From contig NZ_MQTQ01000101.1 in assembly GCF_020532805.1 (NCBI RefSeq), forward strand, positions 31,164 through 77,747: a stretch of DNA of 46,584 nt. The letters run 5' to 3'. The position numbers were made by a program, and so were the translations under genes. Of this stretch, positions 18,225 through 26,804 are shown piece by piece. Below the pieces are notes generated by a model, which did no database searches, was not told the origin of the DNA, and worked only from the letters and a program-made list of their open reading frames with translations. Source of the DNA: Arthrobacter sp. SO5. Lineage in GTDB: Bacteria > Actinomycetota > Actinomycetes > Actinomycetales > Micrococcaceae. Each line of letters opens with the position of its first letter. The stretch's first letter is position 1.

Positions 18225-18303
18225 TATACCCTACGGGGGTATGGTATCCAAAATACCCCCCATGGGTATATGGTTGAGCATACCAGTACCCCCTAGGGGT
18301 ATA
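18225..18303. promoter_or_regulatory. Three CsoR-type operators
   Basis: Three G/C-box palindromes: TATACCCTACGGGGGTAT at 18225-18242, ATACCCCCCATGGGTAT at 18253-18269 and TACCCCCTAGGGGTA at 18287-18301. They match the ACCCCNNNGGGGT architecture of CsoR sites. They lie between the MFS exporter and copZ, and csoR is encoded 6.5 kb downstream. Copper binding to CsoR should release them. Confidence 0.85.
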
Positions 18304-18329
18304 TTTCGGACCAGCAGAGGAGAATTCGG

Positions 18330-18542
18330 ATGACAACGAGCGAATATCAGGTGACCGGAATGACCTGCGGTCATTGCGAGACGTCGATCCGGGAAGAGAT
18401 CGGTCAGATAGCAGGCATCCAGTCGATTGACGTGAGCGCCAAGACCGGCAGGCTTGTCGTGACCAGCCAGGCCGAACTGGACGACGCAGCAGTCCTTGCA
18501 GCGGTCAGCGAAGCCGGCTACGGGGCGGTGCGTGTCCCGTGA
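18330..18542 (+). CDS. copZ: Copper chaperone CopZ
   Basis: A 70-residue heavy-metal-associated domain protein. It carries Cu(I) to the efflux ATPase in the cytoplasm. The metal site is GMTCGHC with Cys13 and Cys16, and the fold ends in the usual EAGYGAV. GAGGAG lies nine bases before the ATG. Its stop overlaps the next start by GTGA. It is the first gene of the copper operon, directly after the CsoR operators. Confidence 0.95.
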   Translation: MTTSEYQVTGMTCGHCETSIREEIGQIAGIQSIDVSAKTGRLVVTSQAELDDAAVLAAVSEAGYGAVRVP

Positions 18543-19510
18543 AGGTCCCCGTAAAGCTCGGACTCTTTGGAGCGGGACTGGCGGCCTTATTCACAGCTTC
18601 ATTTGCTGCCGCAGGCGCAGTGGTCCCCGCCCAGACCGCGGCGGCCTGGGCACAGTCAACGGAAGGACATGTCATGGACAGCAACGACACACAGCCTGCC
18701 GCCTCAGTGAAAGGCCTGTCGATGGAGCAGGACGGGTTCCTCTTGGGGAATGTCTCCTCCCCCGGCACGGCAGGTCAAGAGGGAACCCTCTCGTTCACGA
18801 TCTCCGACGCCAAAGGAAAGCCGGTCACCGACTTCGAGGCCTCCCACGACAAGAAACTCCACCTGATCGTGGTGCGCACGGACGGAACCCAGTTCCGCCA
18901 TGTGCATCCCACCATGGACGCCCATGGCGCATGGTCACTGCCCTGGAAGTGGAACGCCGCCGGCAGCTACCGGGTCTATGCAGACATCGTCCCGGCAGCA
19001 ACGGGACAGAACATCACTCTGACCCGTACGGTCCAGGCGGCCGGAGAATTCACCCCCGCCACGCCGGCTCCGGCGTCCGCCGCGGAAACGGTCGACGGCT
19101 ACAACGTGGACCTCACCGGCACGCTGAGCGCCGGTGAACATGCCATGCTCACAGTCTCGGTTTCCCGTGACGGGAAACCGGTCACTACACTGCAGCCGTA
19201 CCTGGGTTCCTACGGACACCTTGTCGCACTGCGCGAAGGGGACCTGGCTTACCTGCACGTCCACCCCGAGGGCGAGGAACCCCGCCCCGGCGCCATCTCC
19301 GGCCCGGACGTGAAATTCATGACCGAGGCCCCGACCCCGGGACGCTACCTGCTCTACCTGGACTTTCAGGTCGACGGACAGGTCCACACGGCCGAATTTG
19401 TCCTCAACGCCACCGGAACCACGGCCGCTCAGCCCGCAGCTCCGGGCAAGTCCGCCGGGCCCACCGAGTCGGCGGATCCGGGCGAGTCTGCCGGACATTC
19501 CGGCCACTGA
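18539..19510 (+). CDS. Secreted copper-island protein with two HVHP motifs
   Basis: A 323-residue exported protein found in copper loci of actinobacteria. An N-terminal signal or anchor spans about 5-30 ([20 protein letters not shown]). Two similar beta-rich domains follow (about 60-168 and 183-300), each with one HVHP motif, at 121-124 and 240-243, and each with a hydrophobic HLIVV or HLVAL strand before it. The C-terminus is low-complexity (Ala, Pro, Gly, Ser) and ends HSGH. The paired His motifs suggest extracytoplasmic copper binding; no enzymatic motif is seen. The GTG start overlaps copZ by four bases. copA follows 64 bases later. Confidence 0.8.
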   Translation: MKVPVKLGLFGAGLAALFTASFAAAGAVVPAQTAAAWAQSTEGHVMDSNDTQPAASVKGLSMEQDGFLLGNVSSPGTAGQEGTLSFTISDAKGKPVTDFEASHDKKLHLIVVRTDGTQFRHVHPTMDAHGAWSLPWKWNAAGSYRVYADIVPAATGQNITLTRTVQAAGEFTPATPAPASAAETVDGYNVDLTGTLSAGEHAMLTVSVSRDGKPVTTLQPYLGSYGHLVALREGDLAYLHVHPEGEEPRPGAISGPDVKFMTEAPTPGRYLLYLDFQVDGQVHTAEFVLNATGTTAAQPAAPGKSAGPTESADPGESAGHSGH

Positions 19511-19574
19511 CCACCATAGACACCACGAGCCTGGTCCATCCCGTGATCAGGAAGCGCACCACCGAGGAGGACCC

Positions 19575-21893
19575 ATGTCTGCAACATCGGCCCAGGCGCA
19601 AGAGCTGGGCAACATCATCGAGCTTGAGATCGGAGGGATGACCTGCGCCTCGTGCGCGATGCGGATCGAGAAGAAACTGAACAAGCTCGACGGCGTGATC
19701 GCGACCGTGAACTACGCCACTGAAAAGGCGAAGGTCACCGCGCCCGCCGGCCTGGACCCGCTGGCGCTGATTGCCGAGGTCGAAAAGACCGGTTACACGG
19801 CGGCACTCCCCACGCCGAAACGGACCCAGGAGGCGAACGCCGATGCGGAGCAGCCCGACACGGACCTGATATCGCTGCGGAACAGGCTGATCGCTTCAAT
19901 CGTGCTGTCGGTGCCGGTCATCCTGATGGCCATGATCCCGGCGCTGCAGTTCAACTACTGGCAGTGGGCGTCCCTGACGCTCGCCGCTCCCGTGATCGTG
20001 TGGGCGGCCTGGCCGTTCCACAAGGCCGCGTGGACCAACCTGCGCCACGGCGCGGCCACGATGGACACGCTGGTCTCGGTCGGCACGTCCGCTGCGTTGC
20101 TATGGTCACTCTTCGCACTGTTCTTCGGAACAGCCGGACAGCCGGGAATGACCCACGGGTTCTCGTTCACGATCAGCCCCTCGGACGGTGCCGGGAACAT
20201 CTACCTGGAAGTCGCCGCCGGGGTGACCATGTTCATCCTGGCCGGGCGTTACTTCGAGAAGCGGTCCAAGCGCCAGGCGGGGGCCGCCCTGCGCGCCCTG
20301 CTGGGGCTGGGGGCCAAGGAGGTCGCGCTGCTCCGGGACGGGGTCGAAACCCGGATCCCCGTCGAGCAGCTGTCGGTGGGCGACGAGTTCGTCATCCGCC
20401 CGGGTGAAAAGATCGCCACGGACGGGGTGATTGTCGCGGGCACCTCGGCGGTGGATGCGAGCATGCTCACTGGCGAGTCAGTCCCGGTCGAAGTCGGCGA
20501 GGGCGATGCAGTGACCGGCGCGACCGTCAACGCCGGCGGCCGCCTGGTCGTGCGCGCCGCCCGGATCGGCTCGGACACCCAGCTGGCACAGATGGCCAGG
20601 CTCGTTGAAGACGCCCAGTCCGGCAAGGCCGAGGTCCAGCGCCTTGCCGACAAAATCTCCGGGATTTTCGTGCCGATCGTCATCGCCGTGGCCGTCGTGG
20701 TGCTCGGAGCCTGGATCGGTGCCGGCTTCCCGCTCAGCGCCGCGTTCACGGCCGCCGTCGCGGTCCTCATCATCGCCTGCCCCTGCGCCCTCGGACTCGC
20801 AACGCCGACCGCGCTGCTGGTCGGCACCGGACGGGGCGCCCAGCTGGGCATCCTGATCAAAGGCCCGGAAGTACTCGAGTCCACCCGCAAGGTCGACACG
20901 ATCGTGCTCGACAAGACTGGAACGGTCACTACGGGCAAGATGACGCTGCTTGACGTGTTCACCGCCGACGGAACCACCCGCGAGGACGTCCTGAGGCTGG
21001 CCGGCGCACTGGAGGACGCCTCCGAACACCCGATCGCCCAAGCCATCGCCCAGGGCGCAACCCAGCGGATCGGATCACTTCCGGTACCGGAGTCGTTTAC
21101 GAACGTCGAAGGCAAAGGCGTGCAAGGCACCGTCGAGGGCCATGCCGTGCTCGTCGGGCGCGAGAGCCTGCTGGCGGACTGGTCCCTGCACCTTCCCGGC
21201 AAGCTCGCCCTCGCCAAAGCCACAGCGGAAGCCCAAGGCAAGACCGCAGTCACGGTCGCCTGGGATGGTGAGGCCCGCGCAGTGCTGGTCGTCGCCGACG
21301 CGGTCAAGGCCACCAGCACCGAGGCGATCGCCCAGCTCAAAGCACTCGGGCTGACTCCGGTTCTCCTGACCGGAGACAACCGGGCGGTCGCCGAGCAGGT
21401 CGCGGCCGAGGTCGGAATCACCGAGGTCATTGCCGAAGTGATGCCCAAAGACAAGGTCGACGTCGTCACCCGCTTGCAGTCCGAAGGGAAGGTCGTGGCG
21501 ATGGTCGGCGACGGCGTCAACGACGCCGCGGCCCTCGCCCAGGCCGACCTGGGCCTGGCGATGGGAACCGGGACGGACGTCGCGATCGAAGCTGCAGACA
21601 TCACACTGGTGCGCGGGGACCTCCGCTCCGCCGCCGATGCCATCCGCCTGTCCCGCAAGACCCTGGGCACCATCAAGACAAACCTGTTCTGGGCCTTCGC
21701 CTACAACGTCGCAGCCATTCCGCTGGCCGCGTTCGGACTGCTGAACCCGATGCTCGCCGGAGCCGCCATGGCGTTCTCCAGCGTATTCGTCCTCAGCAAC
21801 AGCCTTCGCCTGCGGTCCTTCAAGTCCAAGGCGAACACCACGGCGTCCACGTCAGCACCGCACACTCCCGTGCGGCAACTGCAGGGCGTCTGA
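19575..21893 (+). CDS. copA: Copper-exporting P1B-type ATPase CopA
   Basis: A 772-residue P-type ATPase that pumps Cu(I) out of the cytoplasm. It has one N-terminal metal-binding domain with GMTCASC (Cys24, Cys27), eight membrane helices, the actuator loop TGESVP, and the transport site CPC at 402-404 in [13 protein letters not shown]. The phosphorylation site is Asp446 in DKTGT; an HP motif (SEHPIAQA), GDNRAVAEQ and [12 protein letters not shown] follow. The ATG at 19575 follows GAGGAGG; a much longer upstream frame would overlap the preceding gene. It lies in the CsoR-controlled operon with copZ. Confidence 0.97.
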   Translation: MSATSAQAQELGNIIELEIGGMTCASCAMRIEKKLNKLDGVIATVNYATEKAKVTAPAGLDPLALIAEVEKTGYTAALPTPKRTQEANADAEQPDTDLISLRNRLIASIVLSVPVILMAMIPALQFNYWQWASLTLAAPVIVWAAWPFHKAAWTNLRHGAATMDTLVSVGTSAALLWSLFALFFGTAGQPGMTHGFSFTISPSDGAGNIYLEVAAGVTMFILAGRYFEKRSKRQAGAALRALLGLGAKEVALLRDGVETRIPVEQLSVGDEFVIRPGEKIATDGVIVAGTSAVDASMLTGESVPVEVGEGDAVTGATVNAGGRLVVRAARIGSDTQLAQMARLVEDAQSGKAEVQRLADKISGIFVPIVIAVAVVVLGAWIGAGFPLSAAFTAAVAVLIIACPCALGLATPTALLVGTGRGAQLGILIKGPEVLESTRKVDTIVLDKTGTVTTGKMTLLDVFTADGTTREDVLRLAGALEDASEHPIAQAIAQGATQRIGSLPVPESFTNVEGKGVQGTVEGHAVLVGRESLLADWSLHLPGKLALAKATAEAQGKTAVTVAWDGEARAVLVVADAVKATSTEAIAQLKALGLTPVLLTGDNRAVAEQVAAEVGITEVIAEVMPKDKVDVVTRLQSEGKVVAMVGDGVNDAAALAQADLGLAMGTGTDVAIEAADITLVRGDLRSAADAIRLSRKTLGTIKTNLFWAFAYNVAAIPLAAFGLLNPMLAGAAMAFSSVFVLSNSLRLRSFKSKANTTASTSAPHTPVRQLQGV

Positions 21894-21920
21894 CCATCCC
21901 CACCCAAAGAAAGATCAATT

Positions 21921-22130
21921 ATGTGCCAAAATCACGCACCCGCCTCACAGCCTGCCCGTCACTTACAGGGGGACCGCTCCGAGTGTCCAGGTATGCCAGG
22001 GAGCACGGCCGTCAAGACCAATCCGAGGCAGCCGGCCTCGTCCGGGACCACGAGAGCAATCACTACTAGCTCTGCTGCGCCTCTTCCGGACCCCCTCGAC
22101 ACCGGCCCCGCAAAGTACAACAAACGCGGG
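21921..22130 (+). pseudogene. Decayed YHS-domain protein
   Basis: After a plausible ATG the sequence reads MCQNHAPAS, then DRSECPGMPGSTAVKT. In a shifted frame follow QSEAAGLVRDHESNHY, stop, LCCASSG, and in a third frame DTGPAKYNKR. This tracks the intact YHS protein at 22288 (LAECPVMTGSRVAKAD, ESAGLFRDYEGNRYWFCCA, DGDPAKYATAA). Two frameshifts and a stop have destroyed it. It sits between copA and the fourth CsoR box, so it is probably a duplicate of the neighbouring gene. Confidence 0.75.
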
Positions 22131-22203
22131 CTAACCGGCAGCCGCCCCCGCCCGGACAGCGCCACCTGGCGCCAATCCAACGGGGCTCTTCACGCCGGCC
22201 TGA

Positions 22204-22225
22204 AATATACCCCCTAGGGGTATAT
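22204..22225. promoter_or_regulatory. CsoR-type operator, fourth copy
   Basis: The palindrome ATATACCCCCTAGGGGTATA at 22205-22224 shares its TACCCCCTAGGGGTATAT core with the copZ-proximal site. It starts about 83 bases before the YHS protein and marks a second copper-regulated promoter for YHS protein, copB and csoR. Confidence 0.88.
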
Positions 22226-22287
22226 TGTAATTGTTATTCGCCTCAGCTCATCCGAGCACTCCCGTTCCACCGAAAGGAAACCCTTCC

Positions 22288-22554
22288 ATGAGCAACAGCT
22301 GTTGCAGCACCAGCGCCACCGACAACGGCAAGGCCCCCGCCGCCGCCATGTCTCCTTCAGCCGAGAACCTCCTCGGGGTCAGCAGCGATGACCTCGCCGA
22401 GTGCCCCGTCATGACCGGAAGCCGGGTCGCGAAGGCAGACGCCGAATCCGCAGGCCTCTTCCGCGACTACGAGGGCAACCGCTACTGGTTCTGCTGCGCA
22501 GGCTGCGGACCCCTGTTCGACGGCGACCCGGCAAAGTACGCCACGGCCGCCTGA
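22288..22554 (+). CDS. YHS-domain metal-binding protein
   Basis: An 88-residue cytoplasmic protein. A Cys-containing N-terminus (NSCCSTS) precedes a YHS-type domain, with Cys39 in AECPVM and the C-terminal cluster FCCAGCGPLF (Cys69, Cys70, Cys73) followed by PAKY. YHS domains accompany copper ATPases and bind Cu or other soft metals. The ATG at 22288 has AAAGGA in front. It is transcribed from the CsoR-box promoter and precedes copB, which suggests it delivers or buffers metal for that pump (inference). A dead duplicate lies just upstream. Confidence 0.85.
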   Translation: MSNSCCSTSATDNGKAPAAAMSPSAENLLGVSSDDLAECPVMTGSRVAKADAESAGLFRDYEGNRYWFCCAGCGPLFDGDPAKYATAA

Positions 22555-22560
22555 GCGTCT

Positions 22561-22594
22561 CGGGGTGGTGCCGGGCGGAGCCGGCACCACCCCG
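22561..22594 (+). terminator. GC-rich hairpin after the YHS gene
   Basis: Perfect 14-bp arms, CGGGGTGGTGCCGG and its complement, around a 6-base loop, placed 6 bases after the YHS stop. It lacks a T tract, so it may act as an attenuator or mRNA 3' stabiliser that lowers expression of copB relative to the YHS protein. Confidence 0.6.
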
Positions 22595-22641
22595 ACCACT
22601 CTTGTCAGAGACCCATCCAGACCAGCCAGAGGGTAAAGACC

Positions 22642-24789
22642 ATGAACGAGCACCAGGAACACGGCGGCCACGGAATGCACCCCGGCCCCGCAGGTCCGGA
22701 CGCGGCCGCCCTTCACCACGACGGTACCGTCTCAACCGTGCCTGAACACCCCTCCGCAGAGGCCGACTCCGGTCACGCCGGACATGACATTGCTGGCCAC
22801 GGTGGGCATGGTGACCACGTCGGGCAGTTCCGGCGGCTGTTCTGGATCATGCTGGTCCTGGCGGTCCCGGTGGTGGGTTTCTCCGGAATGTTCTCGACGA
22901 TCCTCGGATACACGATTCCCGATGTGCCCTGGATACCGTGGATCTCCCCGATCCTGGGCACGGTCCTGTATGTGTGGGGCGGCAAGCCGTTCCTCACCGG
23001 CGCCGTGGATGAACTCCGCTCGCGCAAACCCGGGATGATGCTGCTGATCGCCCTCGCGATCACCGTCGCTTTTCTCTCCTCCTGGGGTGCAAGCATTGGC
23101 CTGCTGCACCACGAGCTCGACTTCTGGTGGGAGCTTTCGCTGCTGGTCGTGATCATGCTGCTGGGCCACTGGATCGAGATGCGCTCCTTGGCCCAGACCA
23201 CCTCGGCTCTGGATTCCCTCGCCGCGCTCCTGCCGGACGTTGCCGAACGCGTCGACGGCGATACGACCGTGCCGGTACCGCCGTCGGATTTGGAGCTCGG
23301 TGACACCGTCGTCGTTCGTCCGGGAGGCCGGGTGCCCGCGGACGGCAGGATCGTCTCCGGCTCGGCAAGCATGGACGAGTCAATGATCACCGGCGAGTCC
23401 CGCACCGTGCGCCGCAGTGCAGGGGGCCACGTCGTTGCCGGAACCGTCGCCACCGACTCCGGGCTCCGGATCGAGATCACCGCCGTCGGCGAGGACACCG
23501 CCCTGGCTGGAATTCAGCGCCTGGTCACCGACGCGCAGAACTCCAGCTCCCGCGCCCAGCGCCTGGCCGACACTGCCGCGGCCTGGCTGTTCTGGTTCGC
23601 GCTCGGTGCCAGCGTCATGACCGCCATCGTATGGACCATGGTCGGCCTGCCCGACCTCGGTGTCGTGCGGACCATCACCGTCCTGGTGATCGCCTGCCCC
23701 CACGCGCTCGGCCTGGCAATCCCGCTCGTCGTCTCCATCGCCACCGAACGCGCCGCCCGCGGCGGTGTGCTGATCAAGGACCGGCTCGCGCTGGAGAGCA
23801 TGCGCACCGTGGACACGGTCCTGTTCGACAAGACCGGCACCCTCACTAAGGGCGAGCCCACCGTCACCGCCGTCGAAACTACCCGCGACCTCAGCGAGGA
23901 CCGGATCCTGGCGCTGGCCGCGGCCGCCGAGGCCGACTCCGAGCACCCGCTGGCCCGGGCGATCGTCAATGCGGCAAAGAGCCGTGGACTTGCCATCCCG
24001 AAGGCGTCCGGTTTCGTATCGTCACCAGCGGTCGGCGTCACCGCCACAGTGGACGGAACCCGCATCCAGGTCGGCGGACCCAACCTGCTGGCGCAGCAAA
24101 GCGGCAGCGAGCTGGCCATCGCCCGTTCCTGGCGCGGGGAGGGCGCGATCATCCTGCACGTCCTGGCCGAGCGTGCTGTGATCGGCGCCCTGAGACTCGC
24201 CGACGAGGTCCGCGAGGAGTCCCGCCAGGCCGTCCAGGCGCTGCACGCACTGGACGTGCAGGTCGTCATGATCACCGGCGACGCCGAGGCTGTAGCCCAA
24301 TCGGTCGCCGCCGAGCTGGGCATCGACCGCGTCTTCGCCGGGGTCCGCCCCGAAGACAAGTCAGAGAAGGTCAAAGAGCTCCAACACGAGGGACGGAAGG
24401 TCGCGATGGTCGGCGACGGCGTCAACGACGCCCCCGCCCTCGCCCAGGCCGACGTCGGCATCGCCATCGGCGCCGGCACGGATGTCGCCATCGCCTCGGC
24501 AGGCGTAATCCTCGCCAGCGATGACCCCCGCTCGGTACTGTCCGTGATCGAACTGTCCCGCGCCTCGTACCGCAAGATGAAACAGAACCTCTGGTGGGCG
24601 GTCGGCTACAACCTCGTCTCCGTACCCCTCGCCGCGGGCGTCCTCGCCCCGGCCGGCTTCATCCTGCCGATGTCGGTCGGCGCGATCCTGATGTCGCTGT
24701 CCACGATCGTCGTCGCTCTCAACGCCCAGCTACTGCACCGGCTGGACCTGCGGCCCGAAACCAGCACAAATGCGGCGCTGAAGCGCTAA
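22642..24789 (+). CDS. copB: CopB-type P1B ATPase (CPH motif)
   Basis: A 715-residue heavy-metal ATPase of the CopB subgroup, known for export of Cu or Ag ions. Instead of an HMA domain it has a His-rich N-terminus of about 60 residues (HGGHGMH, then HAGHDIAGHGGHGDH). The membrane metal site is CPH (Cys352-His354) in ACPHALGLAIP, the mark of this subgroup. Phosphorylation Asp396 lies in DKTGT; ITGESR, ITGDAEAV and [12 protein letters not shown] complete the catalytic set. It follows the YHS gene and its hairpin and precedes csoR by 44 bases. Confidence 0.95.
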   Translation: MNEHQEHGGHGMHPGPAGPDAAALHHDGTVSTVPEHPSAEADSGHAGHDIAGHGGHGDHVGQFRRLFWIMLVLAVPVVGFSGMFSTILGYTIPDVPWIPWISPILGTVLYVWGGKPFLTGAVDELRSRKPGMMLLIALAITVAFLSSWGASIGLLHHELDFWWELSLLVVIMLLGHWIEMRSLAQTTSALDSLAALLPDVAERVDGDTTVPVPPSDLELGDTVVVRPGGRVPADGRIVSGSASMDESMITGESRTVRRSAGGHVVAGTVATDSGLRIEITAVGEDTALAGIQRLVTDAQNSSSRAQRLADTAAAWLFWFALGASVMTAIVWTMVGLPDLGVVRTITVLVIACPHALGLAIPLVVSIATERAARGGVLIKDRLALESMRTVDTVLFDKTGTLTKGEPTVTAVETTRDLSEDRILALAAAAEADSEHPLARAIVNAAKSRGLAIPKASGFVSSPAVGVTATVDGTRIQVGGPNLLAQQSGSELAIARSWRGEGAIILHVLAERAVIGALRLADEVREESRQAVQALHALDVQVVMITGDAEAVAQSVAAELGIDRVFAGVRPEDKSEKVKELQHEGRKVAMVGDGVNDAPALAQADVGIAIGAGTDVAIASAGVILASDDPRSVLSVIELSRASYRKMKQNLWWAVGYNLVSVPLAAGVLAPAGFILPMSVGAILMSLSTIVVALNAQLLHRLDLRPETSTNAALKR

Positions 24790-24833
24790 CTCTGCAACCA
24801 TGTAGCAAAGAACGGAGAACAAAGGACAACGCC

Positions 24834-25163
24834 ATGGAAACAATCACTCCCGCCGAGGCCACCCCAGAGTCGTGCCACACCATGCACGGCTACATCGGTG
24901 ACAAAAGCAAATACCTCGCCCGCCTCAAACGCATCGAAGGCCAGGCCCGCGGCATCCACCGCATGGTCGACGAGGAAACGTACTGCATCGACATCCTCAC
25001 CCAGATATCGGCCCTCACCAAGGCACTGGAAGGCGTCGCACTCGGACTCCTCGATGACCACCTCAAACACTGCGTCGTCGACGCCGCAAAGCTCGGCGGG
25101 GAGCAGGCAGACATCAAGATCAAGGAAGCCTCCGACGCCATCGCCCGGCTCGTCCGCTCTTGA
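24834..25163 (+). CDS. csoR: Copper-sensing repressor CsoR
   Basis: A 109-residue all-helical repressor of the CsoR/RcnR family. The copper site residues are Cys51, His76 and Cys80, with the same 25 and 4 residue spacing as the Mycobacterium tuberculosis protein, so it should sense Cu(I). The DNA-binding surface carries ARLKRIEGQARGI. The ATG at 24834 has AAAGGA upstream. It closes the copB operon; it should bind the four palindromes at 18225-18303 and 22204-22225, giving negative feedback. Confidence 0.95.
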   Translation: METITPAEATPESCHTMHGYIGDKSKYLARLKRIEGQARGIHRMVDEETYCIDILTQISALTKALEGVALGLLDDHLKHCVVDAAKLGGEQADIKIKEASDAIARLVRS

Positions 25164-25464
25164 AGGCTGCCAGCCCAATTCGCTAAGTCACGAGCAGTCG
25201 CGCGGACGGACGCAGCCCCTCGGACTGCTATTAAGCGTCGGCGTGATGGATCAGGCCTCCAGCACGGGGTGCCAGCCTGTTGGCGGCACCGCGCTCCCCG
25301 CCCAAGGGCCGACGACGCCGGCGGACGATGATGACGGCGTTGGCCAGCGCGATCCCGGCGTTGATGCCCGGGCAACCACCGGGCATCTCTTCGGCGAGGT
25401 CGTCGCCAACACATAAACCGGGCCAGCGCCGGTGCCACTCCTGACCCGAGGCCTTCGGCAATAT
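25164..25464. other. No intact gene; possible coding remnant
   Basis: A minus-strand stretch around 25240-25415 reads like protein (GGCPGINAGIALANAVIIV) without a start; I cannot assign it. The end of this region is the promoter of the ArsR-type gene, with the dyad ATTGAAGAATGTCAAT at 25465-25480. Confidence 0.35.
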
Positions 25465-25480
25465 ATTGAAGAATGTCAAT
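25465..25480. promoter_or_regulatory. ArsR-type operator overlapping the arsR start
   Basis: ATTGA-N6-TCAAT, the form of many ArsR/SmtB sites. It coincides with the first codons if the TTG at 25466 is the start, suggesting autoregulation and that the true start could be the ATG at 25490. Confidence 0.5.
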
Positions 25481-25741
25481 GTCGCGGCCATGGCCTTCAA
25501 GGCGCTGGCCGATCCGAACCGACTGCGGCTGCTCTCCATCGTCAAGGCACAAGCCTCCGGTGAATCCTGCGTGTGCGACCTGACCGAACCGCTGGACCTG
25601 GGCCAGTCCACCGTCTCCCACCACCTGAAGATCCTGGTCGACGCGGGTCTGCTGCACCGCGAAAAGCGCGGAACCTGGACCTATTACTCCCTGGTTCCCG
25701 GGGCTCTGGAGCTAACGGCCGGACTCCCGGCTATCCTATGA
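25466..25741 (+). CDS. arsR: ArsR-family repressor
   Basis: A 91-residue winged-helix metalloid-responsive repressor. FKALADPNRLRLLSIV opens the DNA-binding domain, GQSTVSHHLKILVDAGLL is the recognition region, and ESCVCDL holds the Cys-x-Cys pair that binds As(III) in ArsR of the ArsR773 type. It is short at the N-terminus: relatives have about 15 to 20 more residues before the first helix. The upstream junction may therefore be a recombination scar that left a TTG or the ATG at 25490 as start. Its stop overlaps the ATG of an acetyltransferase pseudogene (ATGA), the usual arsenic-locus order. Confidence 0.85.
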   Translation: MKNVNVAAMAFKALADPNRLRLLSIVKAQASGESCVCDLTEPLDLGQSTVSHHLKILVDAGLLHREKRGTWTYYSLVPGALELTAGLPAIL

Positions 25742-25960
25742 CCGCGCCGAAACAGTCCGCGGTCACGATCCGCCCCATGAGCGACGACGACTGGCCGGCC
25801 GTTCAACGAATCTACCTGAAGGAACCGCCATCGGCCGCGCCACCTTCGAAATCAGAAGCGGCAGACTGAAAACAGATCAACACCTCGAGACTGCCCTGCC
25901 TCCGGCTTGCCGCCGAAACCTCAGAGGGATCCTTGGCTGGGCTGGCGTCTCGGCCCGGTC
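25738..25960 (+). pseudogene. GNAT acetyltransferase, inactivated (arsenic-locus type)
   Basis: It starts MTAPKQSAVTIRPMSDDDWP then AVQRIY, nearly identical to the start of the acetyltransferase at 41535. It then loses the frame: a stop after 42 codons, then RATFEI and other scraps in shifted frames to about 25960. The intact relative resembles phosphinothricin/ArsN-type N-acetyltransferases. The ATGA overlap with arsR shows it was the second gene of an ars operon. Confidence 0.8.
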
Positions 25961-26377
25961 CCCGTTTTCCCGCGGCTCTTCAACCCGGCACTACGGACCC
26001 AGCCGGCACATGTCGCGGCGTCGAATCCGAGCTCCCTAGCGGCCTCGAAAAACGCCTGCTACCGATCCTGCCCATACCGCACCCGCCCGGACGGATCCCT
26101 GCTCAGACGGACCACGGTCGTTGCAACGCCCAAAGGTCTGGGTGTTGCAACGACCGCTAGAACCCGCATCTGGGCACGTCGACGACAGGACGCTGATCAT
26201 CATTTCTTGGGGCGGCATCTCCTGTTCTCAGTCGCTCCGGGTTTGCTTATTGTCTCGCCATTCTAGGAAATGGCGTCTCTGCAGGCTCCGCCACTTAGGC
26301 CCGTTGCATCGGTGGCCTCCACGGAAGTCAGGAAGATGCCGGAGTCACGGCGAAGGCCGGCATGATTGGGGACATCG
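25961..26377. other. No gene; contains a long hairpin
   Basis: No coding unit is supported between the acetyltransferase remnant and the rhodanese stop. The one striking element is the inverted repeat at 26115-26156. Confidence 0.4.
26115..26156. repeat. Inverted repeat, 18-bp arms, 6-nt loop
   Basis: Left arm CGGTCGTTGCAACGCCCA pairs with the right arm at 17 of 18 positions around the loop AAGGTC. No T tract follows. It could be a mobile-element end, a bidirectional terminator or a regulator site. Confidence 0.7.
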
Positions 26378-26719
26378 TTAGGCGTTGACGAACGCGCCAG
26401 ACTCGATCGGCAGGCCCGCTTCTACCCAGTCCTGAATACCTTCGCGGTACTTGCGCACATTGGTGTACCCAGCTGCCGCCAATCGGTTCGCTACGCTCTG
26501 ACTATTCGGGCAGGACTCATTGGAGCAGTAGGTAACGATCGCAGCGTTCTTGTCCGGGAGCAGGCTCGATGCCCGTGCCGCCACGTCGGCTTCCACGAGT
26601 GGCAGCGCCTTGGGCAGGTGCTGCTGCTCGTAGTACATACCCCCTAGCGCGTCGATTACAGTGACAGTTCCCGAGTCGATTGCCAACTGGAGTTCGTCGC
26701 GGCTGATGAGTTCGACCAT
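26378..26719 (-). CDS. Single-domain rhodanese
   Basis: A 113-residue sulfurtransferase that moves sulfane sulfur through a catalytic Cys. The active loop is CSNESCP with Cys65 as nucleophile in TYCSNES; the usual conserved segments VIDALGG, HLPKALPL and GGYTNV-like AAGYTNVRKYREG are present. It is small and cytoplasmic, with GAAAGAAGG before the ATG. It is divergent from a MarR regulator over 85 bases containing two dyads, so it is likely the regulator's target. Rhodaneses in such pairs often serve reactive sulfur or thiol stress (inference). Confidence 0.9.
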   Translation of the reverse strand: MVELISRDELQLAIDSGTVTVIDALGGMYYEQQHLPKALPLVEADVAARASSLLPDKNAAIVTYCSNESCPNSQSVANRLAAAGYTNVRKYREGIQDWVEAGLPIESGAFVNA

Positions 26720-26733
26720 GATGCCTTCTTTCC

Positions 26734-26784
26734 ATAGTTATGTGCGTGTGCACACAACTATAAAGGAGCGTGCGTGTGCACGCA
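26734..26784. promoter_or_regulatory. MarR-type operators, two dyads
   Basis: An imperfect 28-bp dyad at 26734-26761 (ATAGTT at one end, AACTAT at the other, TGTGC repeats inside) and TGCGTGTGCACGCA at 26771-26784. Both lie between the rhodanese and MarR starts and share the GTGTGCAC centre, as expected for an autoregulated divergent pair. Confidence 0.65.
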
Positions 26785-26804
26785 ACATCGAATACGATTA
26801 ACTC

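Noticed and set aside
20249..21676. A 475-codon open frame on the minus strand
   Set aside because: Antisense shadow of copA, dominated by Ser, Thr, Ala and Pro; copA has all ATPase motifs in the other strand.
23514..24575. A 353-codon open frame on the minus strand
   Set aside because: Antisense shadow of copB; no start signal or recognisable family.
26636..26646. A CsoR-like half site TACCCCCTAG
   Set aside because: It lies within the rhodanese coding sequence and lacks the second half of the palindrome.
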